NCBI RefSeq assembly: GCF_051014685.1 | Contig: NW_027479437.1 | Coordinates: 60,182 to 124,181 of the forward strand | Direction: 5' to 3' | DNA length: 64,000 nt | From: Ptiloglossa arizonensis | Lineage: Eukaryota > Arthropoda > Insecta > Hymenoptera > Colletidae | In this document: positions 10,111 through 22,571 of the stretch, in pieces | Position numbering within the stretch: position 1 is the first letter of the stretch | Layout: every line of letters begins with the position of its first letter | The notes under the pieces: generated by a model | Seen by the model: the letters and a program-made list of their open reading frames with translations, nothing else | The model's database searches: none | What the model was told of the DNA's origin: nothing | Program-made: the position numbers and the translations under genes

Positions 10111-13100
10111 TGCCATATCTCGCGAACGGATTGACCAATCCGCAAAATTTCTGTTGCTTATGAAAGTAGAAACTCGCCCGATTACAACGGTATGCGCACT
10201 TTTCCCCTAGGCCGTTCTAGTCATTCGTTTCGAGCATCAGAACTGCGAAAATTCTGAGTTTCTCAAGCGTTTCTTACATCCAAACGGCCATATCTCGCGA
10301 ACGGATTGACCAATCCGCAAAATTTCTGTTGAATTTGAAAGTAGAAACTCGCCCGATTACAACGGTATGCGCACTTTTCCCCTAGGCAGTTCTAGTTATT
10401 CGTTTCGAGCATCAGAACTGCGAAAATTTTGAGTTTCTCAAGCGTTTCTTACCTCCAAACTGCCATATCTCGCGAACGGATTGACCAATCCGCAAAATTT
10501 CTGTTGCATCTGAAAGTAGAAACTCGCCCGATTACAACGGTAGGTGTATTTCCCCCCTAGGCCGTTCTAGTTATTCCTTTCGAGCATCAGAACTCCGAAA
10601 ATTTTGAGTTCCTCAAGCGTTTCTTACTTCCAAACAGCCGCATCTCGCTAACGGATCGTCCAATCCGCAAAATTTCTATTGCTTCTGAATGTAGAAACTC
10701 GCCCGATTACAACGGTATGTGTAGTTTTCCCCTAGGCCGTTCCAGCTATTCGTTTCGAGCATCAGAACTGCGAAAATTTTGAGTTTCTCTAGCGTTTCTT
10801 ACCCCCAAACTGCCATAACTCGCGAACGGATTGACCAATCCGCAAAATTTCTGTTGCATCTGAAAGTAGAGACTCGCCCGATTACAACGGTGTGTGTAGT
10901 TTTCCCCTAGGCCGTTCCAGTTATTCGTTTCGAGCATCAGAACTGCGAAAATTTTGAGTTTCTCAAGCGTATCTTACCTCCAAACTGCCATATCTCGCGA
11001 ACGGATTGTCCAATCCGCAAAATTTCTGTTGCATCTGAAAGTAGAAACTCGCCCGATTACATCGGTATGCGCACTTTTCCCCTAGGCCGTTCTAGTTATT
11101 CGTTGCGAGCGTCAGAACTGCGAAAATTTTGAGTTTCTCAAGCGTTTCTTACCTCCAAACTGCCATATCTCGCGAACGGATTGACCGATCCTCAAAATTT
11201 CTGTTGCATCTGAAAGTAGAGGCTCGCCCGATTACAACGGTGTGTGTAGTTTTCCCCTAGGCCGTTCCAGTTATTCGTTTCGAGCGTCAGAACTGCGAAA
11301 ATTTTGAGTTTCTCAAGCGTTTCTTACCTCCAAACTGCCATATCTCGCGAACGGATTGACCGATCCGCAAAATTTCTGTTGCATCTGAAAGTAGAAACTC
11401 GCCCGATTACAACGGTATGTGTACTTTTCCCCTAGGCCGTTCTAGTTACTCGTTTCTAGCATCAGAACTGCGAAAATTTTGAGTTTCTCAAGCGTTTCTT
11501 ACTTCCAAACTGCCATATCTCGCGAACGGATTGACCAATCCGCAAAATTTCTGTTGCATCTGAATTTAGAAACTCGCCCGATTACAACGGTATGTGTAGT
11601 TTTCCCCTAGGCCGTTCCAGCTATTCTTTTCGAGCATCAGAACTGCGAAAATTTTGAGTTTCTCAAGCGTTTCTTACCTCCAAACTGCCATATCTCGCGA
11701 ACGGATAGACCAATCCGCATAATTTCTGTTGCATCTGAAAGTAGAAACTCGCCCGATTACAACGGTAGGTGTAGTTTTCCCCTAGGCCGTTCTAGTTATT
11801 CGTTTCGAGCATCAGAACTGCGAAAATTTTGAGTTTCTGAAGCGTTTCTTACTTCCAAACTGCCACATCTCGCGAACGGATCGACAAATCCGCAAAATTT
11901 CTGTTCAATCTGAAAGTAGAAACTCGCCCGATTACAACGGTATGTGTAGTTTTCCCCTAGGCCGTTCCAGTTATTCGTTTCGAGCATCAGAACTGCGAAA
12001 ATTTTGAGTTTCTCAAGCGTTTCTTACCTCCAAACTGCCATATCTCGCGAACGGATTGACCAATCCGCAAAATTTCTGTTGCATCTGAAAGTAGAGACTC
12101 GCCCGATTACAACCGTATGTGTAGTTTTCCTCTAGGCCGTTCCAGTTATTCGTTTCGAGCATCAGAACTGCGAAAATTTTGAGTTTCTCAAGCGTTTCTT
12201 ACCTCCAAACTGCCATATCTCGCGAACGGATTGACCAATCCGCAAAATTTCTGTTGCATCTGAATTTAGAAACTCGCCCGATTACAACGGTATGTGTAGT
12301 TTTCCCCTAGGCCGTTCCAGCTATTCTTTTCGAGCATCAGAACTGCGAAAATTTTGAGTTTCTCAAGCGTTTCTTACTTCCAAACTGCCATATCTCGCGA
12401 ACGGATTGACCAATCCGCAAAATTTCTGTTGCATCTGAAAGTAGAGACTCGCCCGATTGCAACGGTATGCGCACTTTTTCCCTAGGCCGTTCTAGTTATT
12501 CGTTTCGAGCATCAGAACTGCGAACATTTTGAGTTTCTCAAGCGTTTCTTACCTCCAAACTGCCATATCTCGCGAACGGATTGACCAATCCGCATAATTT
12601 CTGTTGCATCTGAAAGTAGAAACTCGCCCGATTACAACGGTAGGTGTAGTTTTCCCCTAGGCCGTTCTAGTTACTCGTTTCTAGCATCAGAACTGCGAAA
12701 ATTTTGAGTTTCTCAAGCGTTTCTTACCTCCAAACTGCCATATCTCGCGAACGGATTGACCGATCCTCAAAATTTCTGTTGCATCTGAAAGTAGAGGCTC
12801 GCCCGATTACAACCGTATGTGTAGTTTTCCCCTAGGCCGTTCCAGTTATTCGTTTCGAGCATCAGAACTGCGAAAATTTTGAGTTTCTCAAGCGTTTCTT
12901 ACCTCCAAACTGCCATATCTCGCGAACGGAGCTATCAATCCGCAAAATTTCTGTTGCATCTGAAAGTAGACACTCGCCCGATTACAACGATATGCGTACT
13001 TCTCCCCTAGGCCGTTCTAGTCATTCGTTTCGAGCATCAGAACTGCGAAAATTTTGAGTTTCTCAAGCGTTTCTTATTTCCAAACTGCCATATCTCGCGA

Positions 13101-15689
13101 ACGGATTGATCAATCCGCAAAATTTCTGTTGCATCTGAAAGTGGAAACTCGCCCGATTACAACGGTATGCGTACTTTTCCCTTAGGCCGTTCTAGTTACT
13201 CGTTTCTAGCATCAGAACTGCGAAAATTTTGAGTTTCTCAAGCGTTTCTTACCTCCAAACTGCCATATCTCGCGAACGGATGGACCAATCCGCAAAATTT
13301 CTGTTGCATCTGAAAGTAGACACTCGCCCAATTACAACGGTATGCGTACTTTTCCCCTAGGCCGTTCTAGTTATTCGTTTCAAGCATCAGAACTGCAAAA
13401 ATTTTGAGTTTCTAAAGCGTTTCTTATCTCCAAACTGCCATATCTCGCGAACGGAACTAACAATCCGCAAAATTTCTGTTGCATCTGAAAGTAGACACTC
13501 GCCCGATTACAACGGTATGCGTACTTCTCCCCTAGGCCGTTCTAGTTATTTGTTGCGAGCGTCAGAACTGCGAAAATTTTGAGTTTCTCAAGCGTTTCTT
13601 ACCTACAAACTGCCATATCTCGCGAACGGATTGACCGATCCGCAAAATTTCTGTTGCATCTGAAAGTAGAGGCTCGCCCGATTACAACGGTGTGTGTAGT
13701 TTTCCCCTAGGCCGTTCCAGTTATTCGTTTCGAGCATCAGAACTGCGAAAATTTTGAGTTTCTCAAGCGTTTCTTACCTCCAAACTGCCATATCTCGCGA
13801 ACGGATTGACCGATCCGCAAAATTTCTGTTGCATCTGAAAGTAGAAACTCGCCCGATTACAACGGTATGCGTACTTTTCCCCTAGGCCGTTCTAGTTACT
13901 CGTTTCTAGCATCAGAACTGCGAAAATTTTGAGTTTCTCAAGCGTTTCTTACCTCCAAACTGCCATATTTCGCGAACGGATTGACCAATCCGCAAAATTT
14001 CTGTTGCATCTGAAAGTAGAAACTCGCTCGATTACAACGGTATGCGTACTTTTCCCCTAGGCCGTTCTAGTTATTCGTTTCGAGCATCAGAACTGCGAAC
14101 ATTTTGAGTTTCTCAAGCGTTTCTTACCTCCAAACTGCCATATCTCGCGAACGGATTGACCAATCCGCATAATTTCTGTTGCATCTGAAAGTAGAAACTC
14201 GCCCGATTACAACGGTATGTGTAGTTTTCCCCTAGGCCGTTCCAGTTATTCGTTTCGAGCATCAGAACTGCGAAAATTTTGAGTTTCTCAAGCGTTTCTT
14301 ACCTCCAAACTGCCATATCTCGCGAACGGATTGACCAATCCGCAAAATTTCTGTTGCATCTGAAAGTAGAAACTCGCCCGATTACAACGGTATGCGCCCT
14401 TTTCCCCTAGGCGGTTCTAGTTATTCGTTTCGAGCATCAGAACTGCGAAAATTTTGAGTTTCTCAAGCGTTTCTTACCTCCAAACTGCCATATCTCGCGA
14501 ACGGATTGACCAATCCGCAAAATTTCTGTTGCATCTGAAAGTAGAGACTCGCCCGATTACAACCGTATGTGTAGTTTTCCCCTAGGCCGTTCCAGTTATT
14601 CGTTTCGAGCATCAGAACTGCGAAAATTTCGAGTTTCTCAAGCGTTTCTTACATCCAAACTGCCATATCTCGCGAACGGATTGACCATTCCGCAAAATTT
14701 CTGTTGCTTCTGAATGTAGAAACTCGCCCGATTACAACGGTATGTGTAGTTTTCCCCTAGGCCGATCTAGTTATTCGTTTCGAGCATCAGAACTGCGAAA
14801 ATTTCGAGTTTCTCAAGCGTTTCTTGCATCCAAACTGCCATATCTCGCGAACGGATTGACCGATCCGCAAAATTTCTGTTGCATCTGAAAGTAGAAACTC
14901 GCCCGATTACAACGGTATGCGCACTTTTCCCCTAGGCCGTTCCAGTTATTCGTTTCGAGCATCAGAACTGCGAAAATTTTGAGTTTCTAAAGCGTTTCTT
15001 ATCTCCAAACTGCCATATCTCGCGAACGGAACTATCAATCCGCAAAATTTCTGTTGCATCTGAAAGTAGACACCCGCCCGATTACAACGGTATGCGAACT
15101 TCTCCCCTTGGCCGTTCTAGTCATTCGTTTCGAGCATCAGAACTGCGAAAATTTTGAGTTTCTCAAGCGTTTCTTATCTCCAAACTGCCATATCTCGCGA
15201 ACGGATTTATCAATCCTCAAAATTTCTGTTGCATCTGAAAGTAGAAACTCGCCCGATTACAACGGTATGCGCACTTTTCCCCTAGGCGGTTCTAGTTATT
15301 CGTTTCGAGCATCAGAACTGCGAAAATTTTGAGTTTCTCAAGCGTTTCTTACCTCCAAACTGCCATATCTCGCGAACGGATTGACCAATCCGCAAAATTT
15401 CTGTTGCATCTGAATTTAGAAACTCGCCCGATTACAACGGTATGTGTAGTTTTCCCCTAGGCCGTTCCAGCTATTCTTTTCGAGCATCAGAACTGCGAAA
15501 ATTTTGAGTATCTCAAGCGTTCCTTACCTCCAAACTGCCATATCTCGCGAACGGATTGACCAATCCGCAAAATTTCTGTTGCATCTGAAAGTAGAAACTC
15601 GCCCGATTACAACGGTATGCGCACTTTTCCCCTAGGCGGTTCTAGTTATTCGTTTCGAGCATCAGAACTGCGAAAATTTCGAGTTTCTC
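10111..15689 (+). repeat. Irregular satellite monomers
   Basis: About 32 monomers in register, without a single dominant unit. Some markers recur: GGCTCGCCCG at 11,221 and 13,671 (2,450 bp apart), TTGCGAGCGTCAG at about 11,104 and 13,554, and GAATTTAGAAAC at about 11,563, 12,263 and 15,413. The first 1 kb (to about 11,103) still matches 59,457-60,449. No gene or foreign insertion was seen. Confidence 0.85.
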
Positions 15690-17264
15690 AAGCGTTTCTT
15701 GCATCCAAACTGCCATATCTCGCGAACGGATTGACCGATCCGCAAAATTTCTGTTGCATCTGAAAGTAGAAACTCGCCCGATAACAACGGTATGCCCACT
15801 TTTCCCCTAGGCCGTTCTAGTTATTCGTTTCAAGCATCAGAACTGCGCAAATTTTGAGTTTCTCAAGCGTTTCTTACCTTCAAACTGCCATATCTCGCGA
15901 ACGGATTGACCGATCCGCAAAATTTCTGTTGCATCTGAAAGTAGAATCTCGCCCGATTACAACGGTATGCGCACTTTTCTCCTACGCCGTTCTACTTACT
16001 CGTTTCGAGCATCAGAACTGCGAAAATTTTGAGTTTCTCAAGCGTTTCTTACCTTCAAACTGCCATATCTCGCGAACGGATTGACCGATCCGCAAAATTT
16101 CTGTTGCATCTGAAAGTAGAAACTCGCCCGATTACAACGGTATGCGTACTTCTCCCCTAGGCCGTTCTATTCATTCGTTTCGAGCATCAGAACTGCGAAA
16201 ATTTTGAGTTTCTCAAGCGTTTCTTATTTACAAACTGCCATATCTCGCGAACGGATTGATCAATCCGCAAAATTTCTGTGGCATCTGAAAGTGGAAACTC
16301 GCCCGATTACAACGGTATGCGTACTTTTCCCCTAGGCCGTTCTAGTTACTCGTTTCTAGCATCAGAACTGCGAAAATTTTGAGTTTCTCAAGCGTTTCTT
16401 ACCTCCAAACTGCCATATCTCGCGAACGAATGGACCAATCCGCAAAATTTCTGTTGCATCTGAAAGTAGACACTCGCCCAATTACAACGGTATGCGTACT
16501 TTTCCCCTAGGCCGTTCTAGTTATTCGTTTCAAGCATCAGAACTGCTAAAATTTTGAGTTTCTAAAGCGTTTCTTATCTCCAAACTGCCATATCTCGCGA
16601 ACGGAACTATCAATCCGCAAAATTTCTGTTGCATCTGAAAGTAGACACTCGCCCGATTACAACGGTATGCGTACTTCTCCCCTAGGCCGTTCTAGTTATT
16701 CGTTGCGAGCGTCAGAACTGCGAAAATTTTGAGTTTCTCAAGCGTTTCTTACCTCCAAACTGCCATATCTCGCGAACGGATTGACCGATCCGCAAAATTT
16801 CTGTTGCATCTGAAAGTAGAGGCTCGCCCGATTACAACGGTGTGTGTAGTTTTCCCCTAGGCCGTTCCAGTTATTCGTTTCGAGCATCAGAACTGCGAAA
16901 ATTTTGAGTTTCTCAAGCGTTTCTTACCTCCAAACTGCCATATCTCGCGAACGGATTGACCGATCCGCAAAATTTCTGTTGCATCTGAAAGTAGAAACTC
17001 GCCCGATTACAACGGTATGCGTACTTTTCCCCTAGGCCGTTCTAGTTACTCGTTTCTAGCATCAGAACTGCGAAAATTTTGAGTTTCTCAAGCGTTTCTT
17101 ACCTCCAAACTGCCATATTTCGCGAACGGATTGACCAATCCGCAAAATTTCTGTTGCATCTGAAAGTAGAAACTCGCTCGATTACAATGGTATGCGTACT
17201 TTCCCCCTAGGCCGTTCTAGTTACTCGTTTCTAGCATCAGAACTGCGAAAATTTTGAGTTTCTC
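15690..17264 (+). repeat. 9-monomer HOR copy 1
   Basis: It begins with a monomer carrying CTTGCATCC and ATAACAACGG, then CTACGCCGTTCTACTTACTCG. The first 2.5 monomers recur 1,575 bases later. The rest recurs 1,750 bases later because the second copy has an extra monomer. Markers include TTCTGTGGCATCTGAAAGTGG at about 16,276 and CGAATGGACC near 16,427. Confidence 0.85.
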
Positions 17265-19014
17265 AAGCGTTTCTTGCATCCAAACTGCCATATCTCGCGA
17301 ACGGATTGACCGATCCGCAAAATTTCTGTTGCATCTGAAAGTAGAAACTCGCCCGATAACAACGGTATGCCCACTTTTCCCCTAGGCCGTTCTAGTTATT
17401 CGTTTCAAGCATCAGAACTGCGCAAATTTTGAGTTTCTCAAGCGTTTCTTACCTTCAAACTGCCATATCTCGCGAACGGATTGACCGATCCGCAAAATTT
17501 CTGTTGCATCTGAAAGTAGAATCTCGCCCGATTACAACGGTATGCGCACTTTTCCCCTACGCCGTTCTACTTACTCGTTTCGAGCATCAGAACTGCGAAA
17601 ATTTTGAGTTTCTCAAGCGTTTCTTACCTTCAAACTGCCATATCTCGCGAACGGATTGACCGATCCGCAAAATTTCTGTTGCATCTGAAAGTAGAAACTC
17701 GCCCGATTACAACGGTATGGGCACTTTTCCCCTAGGCCGTTCCAGTTATTCGTTTCGAGCATCAGAACTGCGAAAATTTTGAGTTTCTAAAGCGTTTCTT
17801 ATCTCCAAACTGCCATATCTCGCGAACGGAGCTATCAATCCGCAAAATTTCTGTTGCATCTGAAAGTAGACACTCGCCCGATTACAACGGTATGCGTACT
17901 TCTCCCCTAGGCCGTTCTAGTCATTCGTTTCGAGCATCAGAACTGCGAAAATTTTGAGTTTCTCAAGCGTTTCTTATTTCCAAACTGCCATATCTCGCGA
18001 ACGGATTGATCAATCCGCAAAATTTCTGTGGCATCTGAAAGTGGAAACTCGCCCGATTACAACGGTATGCGTACTTTTCCCCTAGGCTGTTCTAGTTACT
18101 CGTTTCTAGCATCAGAACTGCGAAAATTTTGAGTTTCTCAAGCGTTTCTTACCTCCAAACTGCCATATCTCGCGAACGAATGGACCAATCCGCAAAATTT
18201 CTGTTGCATCTGAAAGTAGACACTCGCCCAATTACAACGGTATGCGTACTTTTCCCCTAGGCCGTTCTAGTTATTCGTTTCAAGCATCAGAACTGCTAAA
18301 ATTTTGAGTTTCTAAAGCGTTTCTTATCTCCAAACTGCCATATCTCGCGAACGGAACTATCAATCCGCAAAATTTCTGTTGCATCTGAAAGTAGACACTC
18401 GCCCGATTACAACGGTATGCGTACTTCTCCCCTAGGCCGTTCTAGTTATTCGTTGCGAGCGTCAGAACTGCGAAAATTTTGAGTTTCTCAAGCGTTTCTT
18501 ACCTCCAAACTGCCATATCTCGCGAACGGATTGACCGATCCGCAAAATTTCTGTTGCATCTGAAAGTAGAGGCTCGCCCGATTACAACGGTGTGTGTAGT
18601 TTTCCCCTAGGCCGTTCCAGTTATTCGTTTCGAGCATCAGAACTGCGAAAATTTTGAGTTTCTCAAGCGTTTCTTACCTCCAAACTGCCATATCTCGCGA
18701 ACGGATTGACCGATCCGCAAAATTTCTGTTGCATCTGAAAGTAGAAACTCGCCCGATTACAACGGTATGCGTACTTTTCCCCTAGGCCGTTCTAGTTACT
18801 CGTTTCTAGCATCAGAACTGCGAAAATTTTGAGTTTCTCAAGCGTTTCTTACCTCCAAACTGCCATATTTCGCGAACGGATTGACCAATCCGCAAAATTT
18901 CTGTTGCATCTGAAAGTAGAAACTCGCTCGATTACAACGGTATGCGTACTTTCCCCCTAGGCCGTTCTAGTTACTCGTTTCTAGCATCAGAACTGCGAAA
19001 ATTTTGAGTTTCTC
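17265..19014 (+). repeat. 10-monomer HOR copy 2 (one extra monomer)
   Basis: It repeats the preceding unit with one added monomer around 17,690-17,870 (TATGGGCACTTTTCC, then GAGCTATCAATCC). Later markers, including the GTGGAAACTC monomer (18,041) and GGCTCGCCCG (18,571), sit 1,750 bases after those of copy 1 (16,291 and 16,821). An older relative of the block lies near 13,050-14,050, 3,150 bases upstream. Confidence 0.85.
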
Positions 19015-22000
19015 AAGCGTTTCTTATTTCCAAACTGCCATATCTCGCGAACGGATTGATCAATCCGCAAAATTTCTGTTGCATCTGAAAGTAGAAAGTC
19101 GCCCAATTACAACGGTATGCGTACTTCTCCGCTAGGCCGTTCTAGTTATTCATTTCGAGCATCAGAACTGCGAAAATTTTGAGTTTCACAAGCGTTTCTT
19201 ACCTCCAAACAGCCATATCTCGCGAACGGATTCACCAATCCGCAAAATTTCTGTTGCTTCTGAAAGTAGAAACTCGCCCGATTGCAACGGTATGCGCACT
19301 TTTTCCCTAGGCCGTTCTAGTTATTCGTTTCGAGCATCAGAACTGCGAACATTTTGAGTTTCTCAAGCGTTTCTTACCTCCAAACTGCCATATCTCGCGA
19401 ACGGATTGACCAATCCGCATAATTTCTGTTGCATCTGAAAGTAGAAACTCGCCCGATTACAACGGTAGGTGTAGTTTTCCCCTAGGCCGTTCTAGTTATT
19501 CGTTTCGAGCATCAGAACTGCGAAAATTTTGAGTTTCTGAAGCGTTTCTTACTTCCAAACTGCCACATCTCGCGAACGGATCGACAAATCCGCAAAATTT
19601 CTGTTGCATCTGAAAGTAGAAACTCGCCCGATTACAACGGTATGTGTAGTTTTCCCCTAGGCCGTTCCAGTTATTCGTTTCGAGCATCAGAACTGCGAAA
19701 ATTTTGAGTTTCTCAAGCGTTTCTTACCTCCAAACTGCCATATCTCGTGAACGGATTGACCAATCCGCAAAATTTCTGTTGCACCTGAAAGTAGAGACTC
19801 GCCCGATTACAACCGTATGTGTAGTTTTCCCCTAGGCCGTTCCAGTTATTCGTTTCGAGCATCAGAACTGCGAAAATTTCGAGTTTCTCAAGCGTTTCTT
19901 ACATCCAAACTGCCATATCTCGCGAACGGATTGACCATTCCGCAAAATTTCTGTTGCATCTGAAAGTAGAGACTCGCCCGATTACAACGGTATGTGTAGT
20001 TTTCCCCTAGGCCGTTCCAGTTATTCGTTTCGAGCATCAGAACTGCGAAAATTTCGAGTTTCTCTAGCGTTTCTTACATCCAAACTGCCATATCTCGCGA
20101 ACGGATTGACCGATCCGCAAAATTTCTGTTGCATCTGAAAGTAGACACTCGCCCGATTACAGCGGTATGCGTTCTTCTCCCCTAGGCCGTTCTAGTCATT
20201 CGTTTCGAGCATCAGAACTGCGAAAATTTTGAGTTTCTCAAGCGTTTCTTATCTCCAAACTGGCATATCTCGCGAACGGATTGATCAATCCGCAAAATTT
20301 CTGTTGCATCTGAAAGTAACAACTCGCCCGATTACAACGGTATGCGCACTTTTCCCCTAGGCGGTTCTAGTTATTCGTTGCGAGCATCAGAACTGCGAAA
20401 ATTTTGAGTTTCTCAAGCGTTTCTTACCTCCAAACTGCCACATCTCGCGAACGGATCGACCAATCCGCAAAATTTCTGTTGCTACTGAAAGTAGAAGCTC
20501 GCCCGCTTACAACGGTATGTGTAGTTTTCCCCTAGGCCGTTCCAGCTATTCGTTTCGAGCATCAGAACTGCGCAAATTTTGAGTTTCTCAAGCGTTTCTT
20601 ACATTCAAACTGCCACATCTCACGTACGGATTGATCAATCCGCAAAATTTCTGTTGCATCTGAAAGTAGAAAGTCGCCCAATTACAACGGTATGCGTACT
20701 TCTCCCCTAGGCCGTTCTAGTCATTCGTTTCGAGCATCAAAACTGCGAAAATTTTGAGTTTCACAAGCGTTTCTTATCTCCAAACTGCCATATCTCGCGA
20801 ACGGATTGATCAATCCGCAAAATTTCTGTTGCATCTGAAAGTAGAAACTTGCCCGATTACAACGGTATGCGCCCTTTTCCCCTAGGCGGTTCTAGTTATT
20901 CGTTTCGAGCATCAGAACTGCGAAAATTTTGAGTTTCTCAAGCGTTTCTTACCTCCAAACTGCCATATCTCGCGAACGGATTGACCAATCCGCAAAATTT
21001 CTGTTGCATCTGAAAGTAGAAACTCGCCCGATTACAACGGTAGGTGTATTTTCCCCCTAGGCCGTTCTAGTTATTCGTTTCGAGCATCAGAACTCCGAAA
21101 ATTTTGAGTTCCTCAAGCGTTTCTTACTTCCAAACTGCCGCATCTCGCGAACGGATCGACCAATCCGCAAAATTTCTGTTGCTTCTGAATGTAGACACTC
21201 GCCCGATTACAACGGTATGTGTAGTTTTCCCCTAGGCCGATCCAGCTATTCGTTTCGAGCATCAGAACTGCGAAAATTTTGAGTTTCTCAAGCGGTTCTT
21301 ACCTCCAAACTGCCATATCTCGCGAACGGATTGACCAATCCGCAAAATTTCTGTTGCATCTGAAAGTAGAGACTCGCCCGATTACAACGGTGTGTGTAGT
21401 TTTGCCCTAGGCCGTTCCAGTTATTCGTTTCGAGCATCAGAACTGCGAAAATTTTGAGTTTCTCAAGCGGTTCTTACATCCAAACTGCCATATCTCGCGA
21501 ACGGATTGACCAATCCGCAAAATTTCTGTTGCATCTGAAAGTAGAGACTCGCCCGATTACAACGGTGTGTGTAGTTTTGCCCTAGGCCGTTCCAGTTATT
21601 CGTTTCGAGCATCAGAACTGCGAAAATTTTGAGTTTCACAAGCGTTTCTTATCTCCAAACTGCCATATCTCGCGAACGGATTGATCAATCCGCAAAATTT
21701 CTGTTGCATCTGAAAGTAGAAACTTGCCCGATTACAACTGTATGCGCCCTTTTCCCCTAGGCGGTTCTAGTTATTCGTTTCGAGCATCAGAACTGCGAAA
21801 ATTTTGAGTTTCTCAAGCGGTTCTTACCTCCAAACTGCCATATCTCGCGAACGGATTGACCAATCCGCAAAATTTCTGTTGCATCTGAAAGTAGAGACTC
21901 GCCCGATTACAACGGTGTGTGTAGTTTTGCCCTAGGCCGTTCCAGTTATTCGTTTCGAGCATCAGAACTGCGAAAATTTTGAGTTCCTCAAGCGTTTCTT

Positions 22001-22398
22001 ACTTCCAAACTGCCGCATCTCGCGAACGGATCGACCAATCCGCAAAATTTCTGTTGCTTCTGAATGTAGAAACTCGCCCGATTACAACGGTATGTGTAGT
22101 TTTCCCCTAGGCCGATCCAGCTATTCGTTTCGAGCATCAGAACTGCGAAAATTTTGAGTTTCTCAAGCGGTTCTTACCTCCAAACTGCCATATCTCGCGA
22201 ACGGATTGACCAATCCGCAAAATTTCTGTTGCATCTGAAAGTAGAGACTCGCCCGATTACAACGGTGTGTGTAGTTTTGCCCTAGGCCGTTCCAGTTATT
22301 CGTTTCGAGCATCAGAACTGCGAAAATTTTGAGTTTCTCAAGCGTTTCTTACCTCCAAACTGCCATATCTCGCGAACGGATTGACCAATCCGCAAAAT
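19015..22398 (+). repeat. Irregular monomers with patchy 875-bp repetition
   Basis: About 19 monomers. From about 20,750 markers recur at 875 bp: GAAACTTGCCCG at about 20,844 and 21,719, GAGTTCCTCAAGCG at about 21,106 and 21,981, and GGCCGATCCAG at about 21,234 and 22,109. AGCGGTTCTTAC with GTTTTGCCC appears at about 21,290-21,400, 21,465-21,575, 21,815-21,925 and 22,165-22,275. No non-satellite sequence was seen. Confidence 0.85.
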
Positions 22399-22571
22399 TT
22401 CTTACATCTGAAAGTAGAGACTCGCCCGATTACAACGGTATGCGCACTTTTCCCCTAGGCCGTTCTAGTTATTCGTTTCAAGCATCAGAACTGCGCAAAT
22501 TTTGAGTTTCTCAAGCGTTTCTTACCTCCAAACTGCCATATCTCGCGAACGGATTGACCGATCCGCAAAAT
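22399..22571 (+). repeat. 173-bp monomer with a 2-bp deletion
   Basis: The monomer start reads TTCTTACATCTG instead of TTCTGTTGCATCTG, two bases shorter. It shifts the register of all following monomers. I saw no other copy of this variant, so it is likely young or has never been amplified. Confidence 0.93.
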
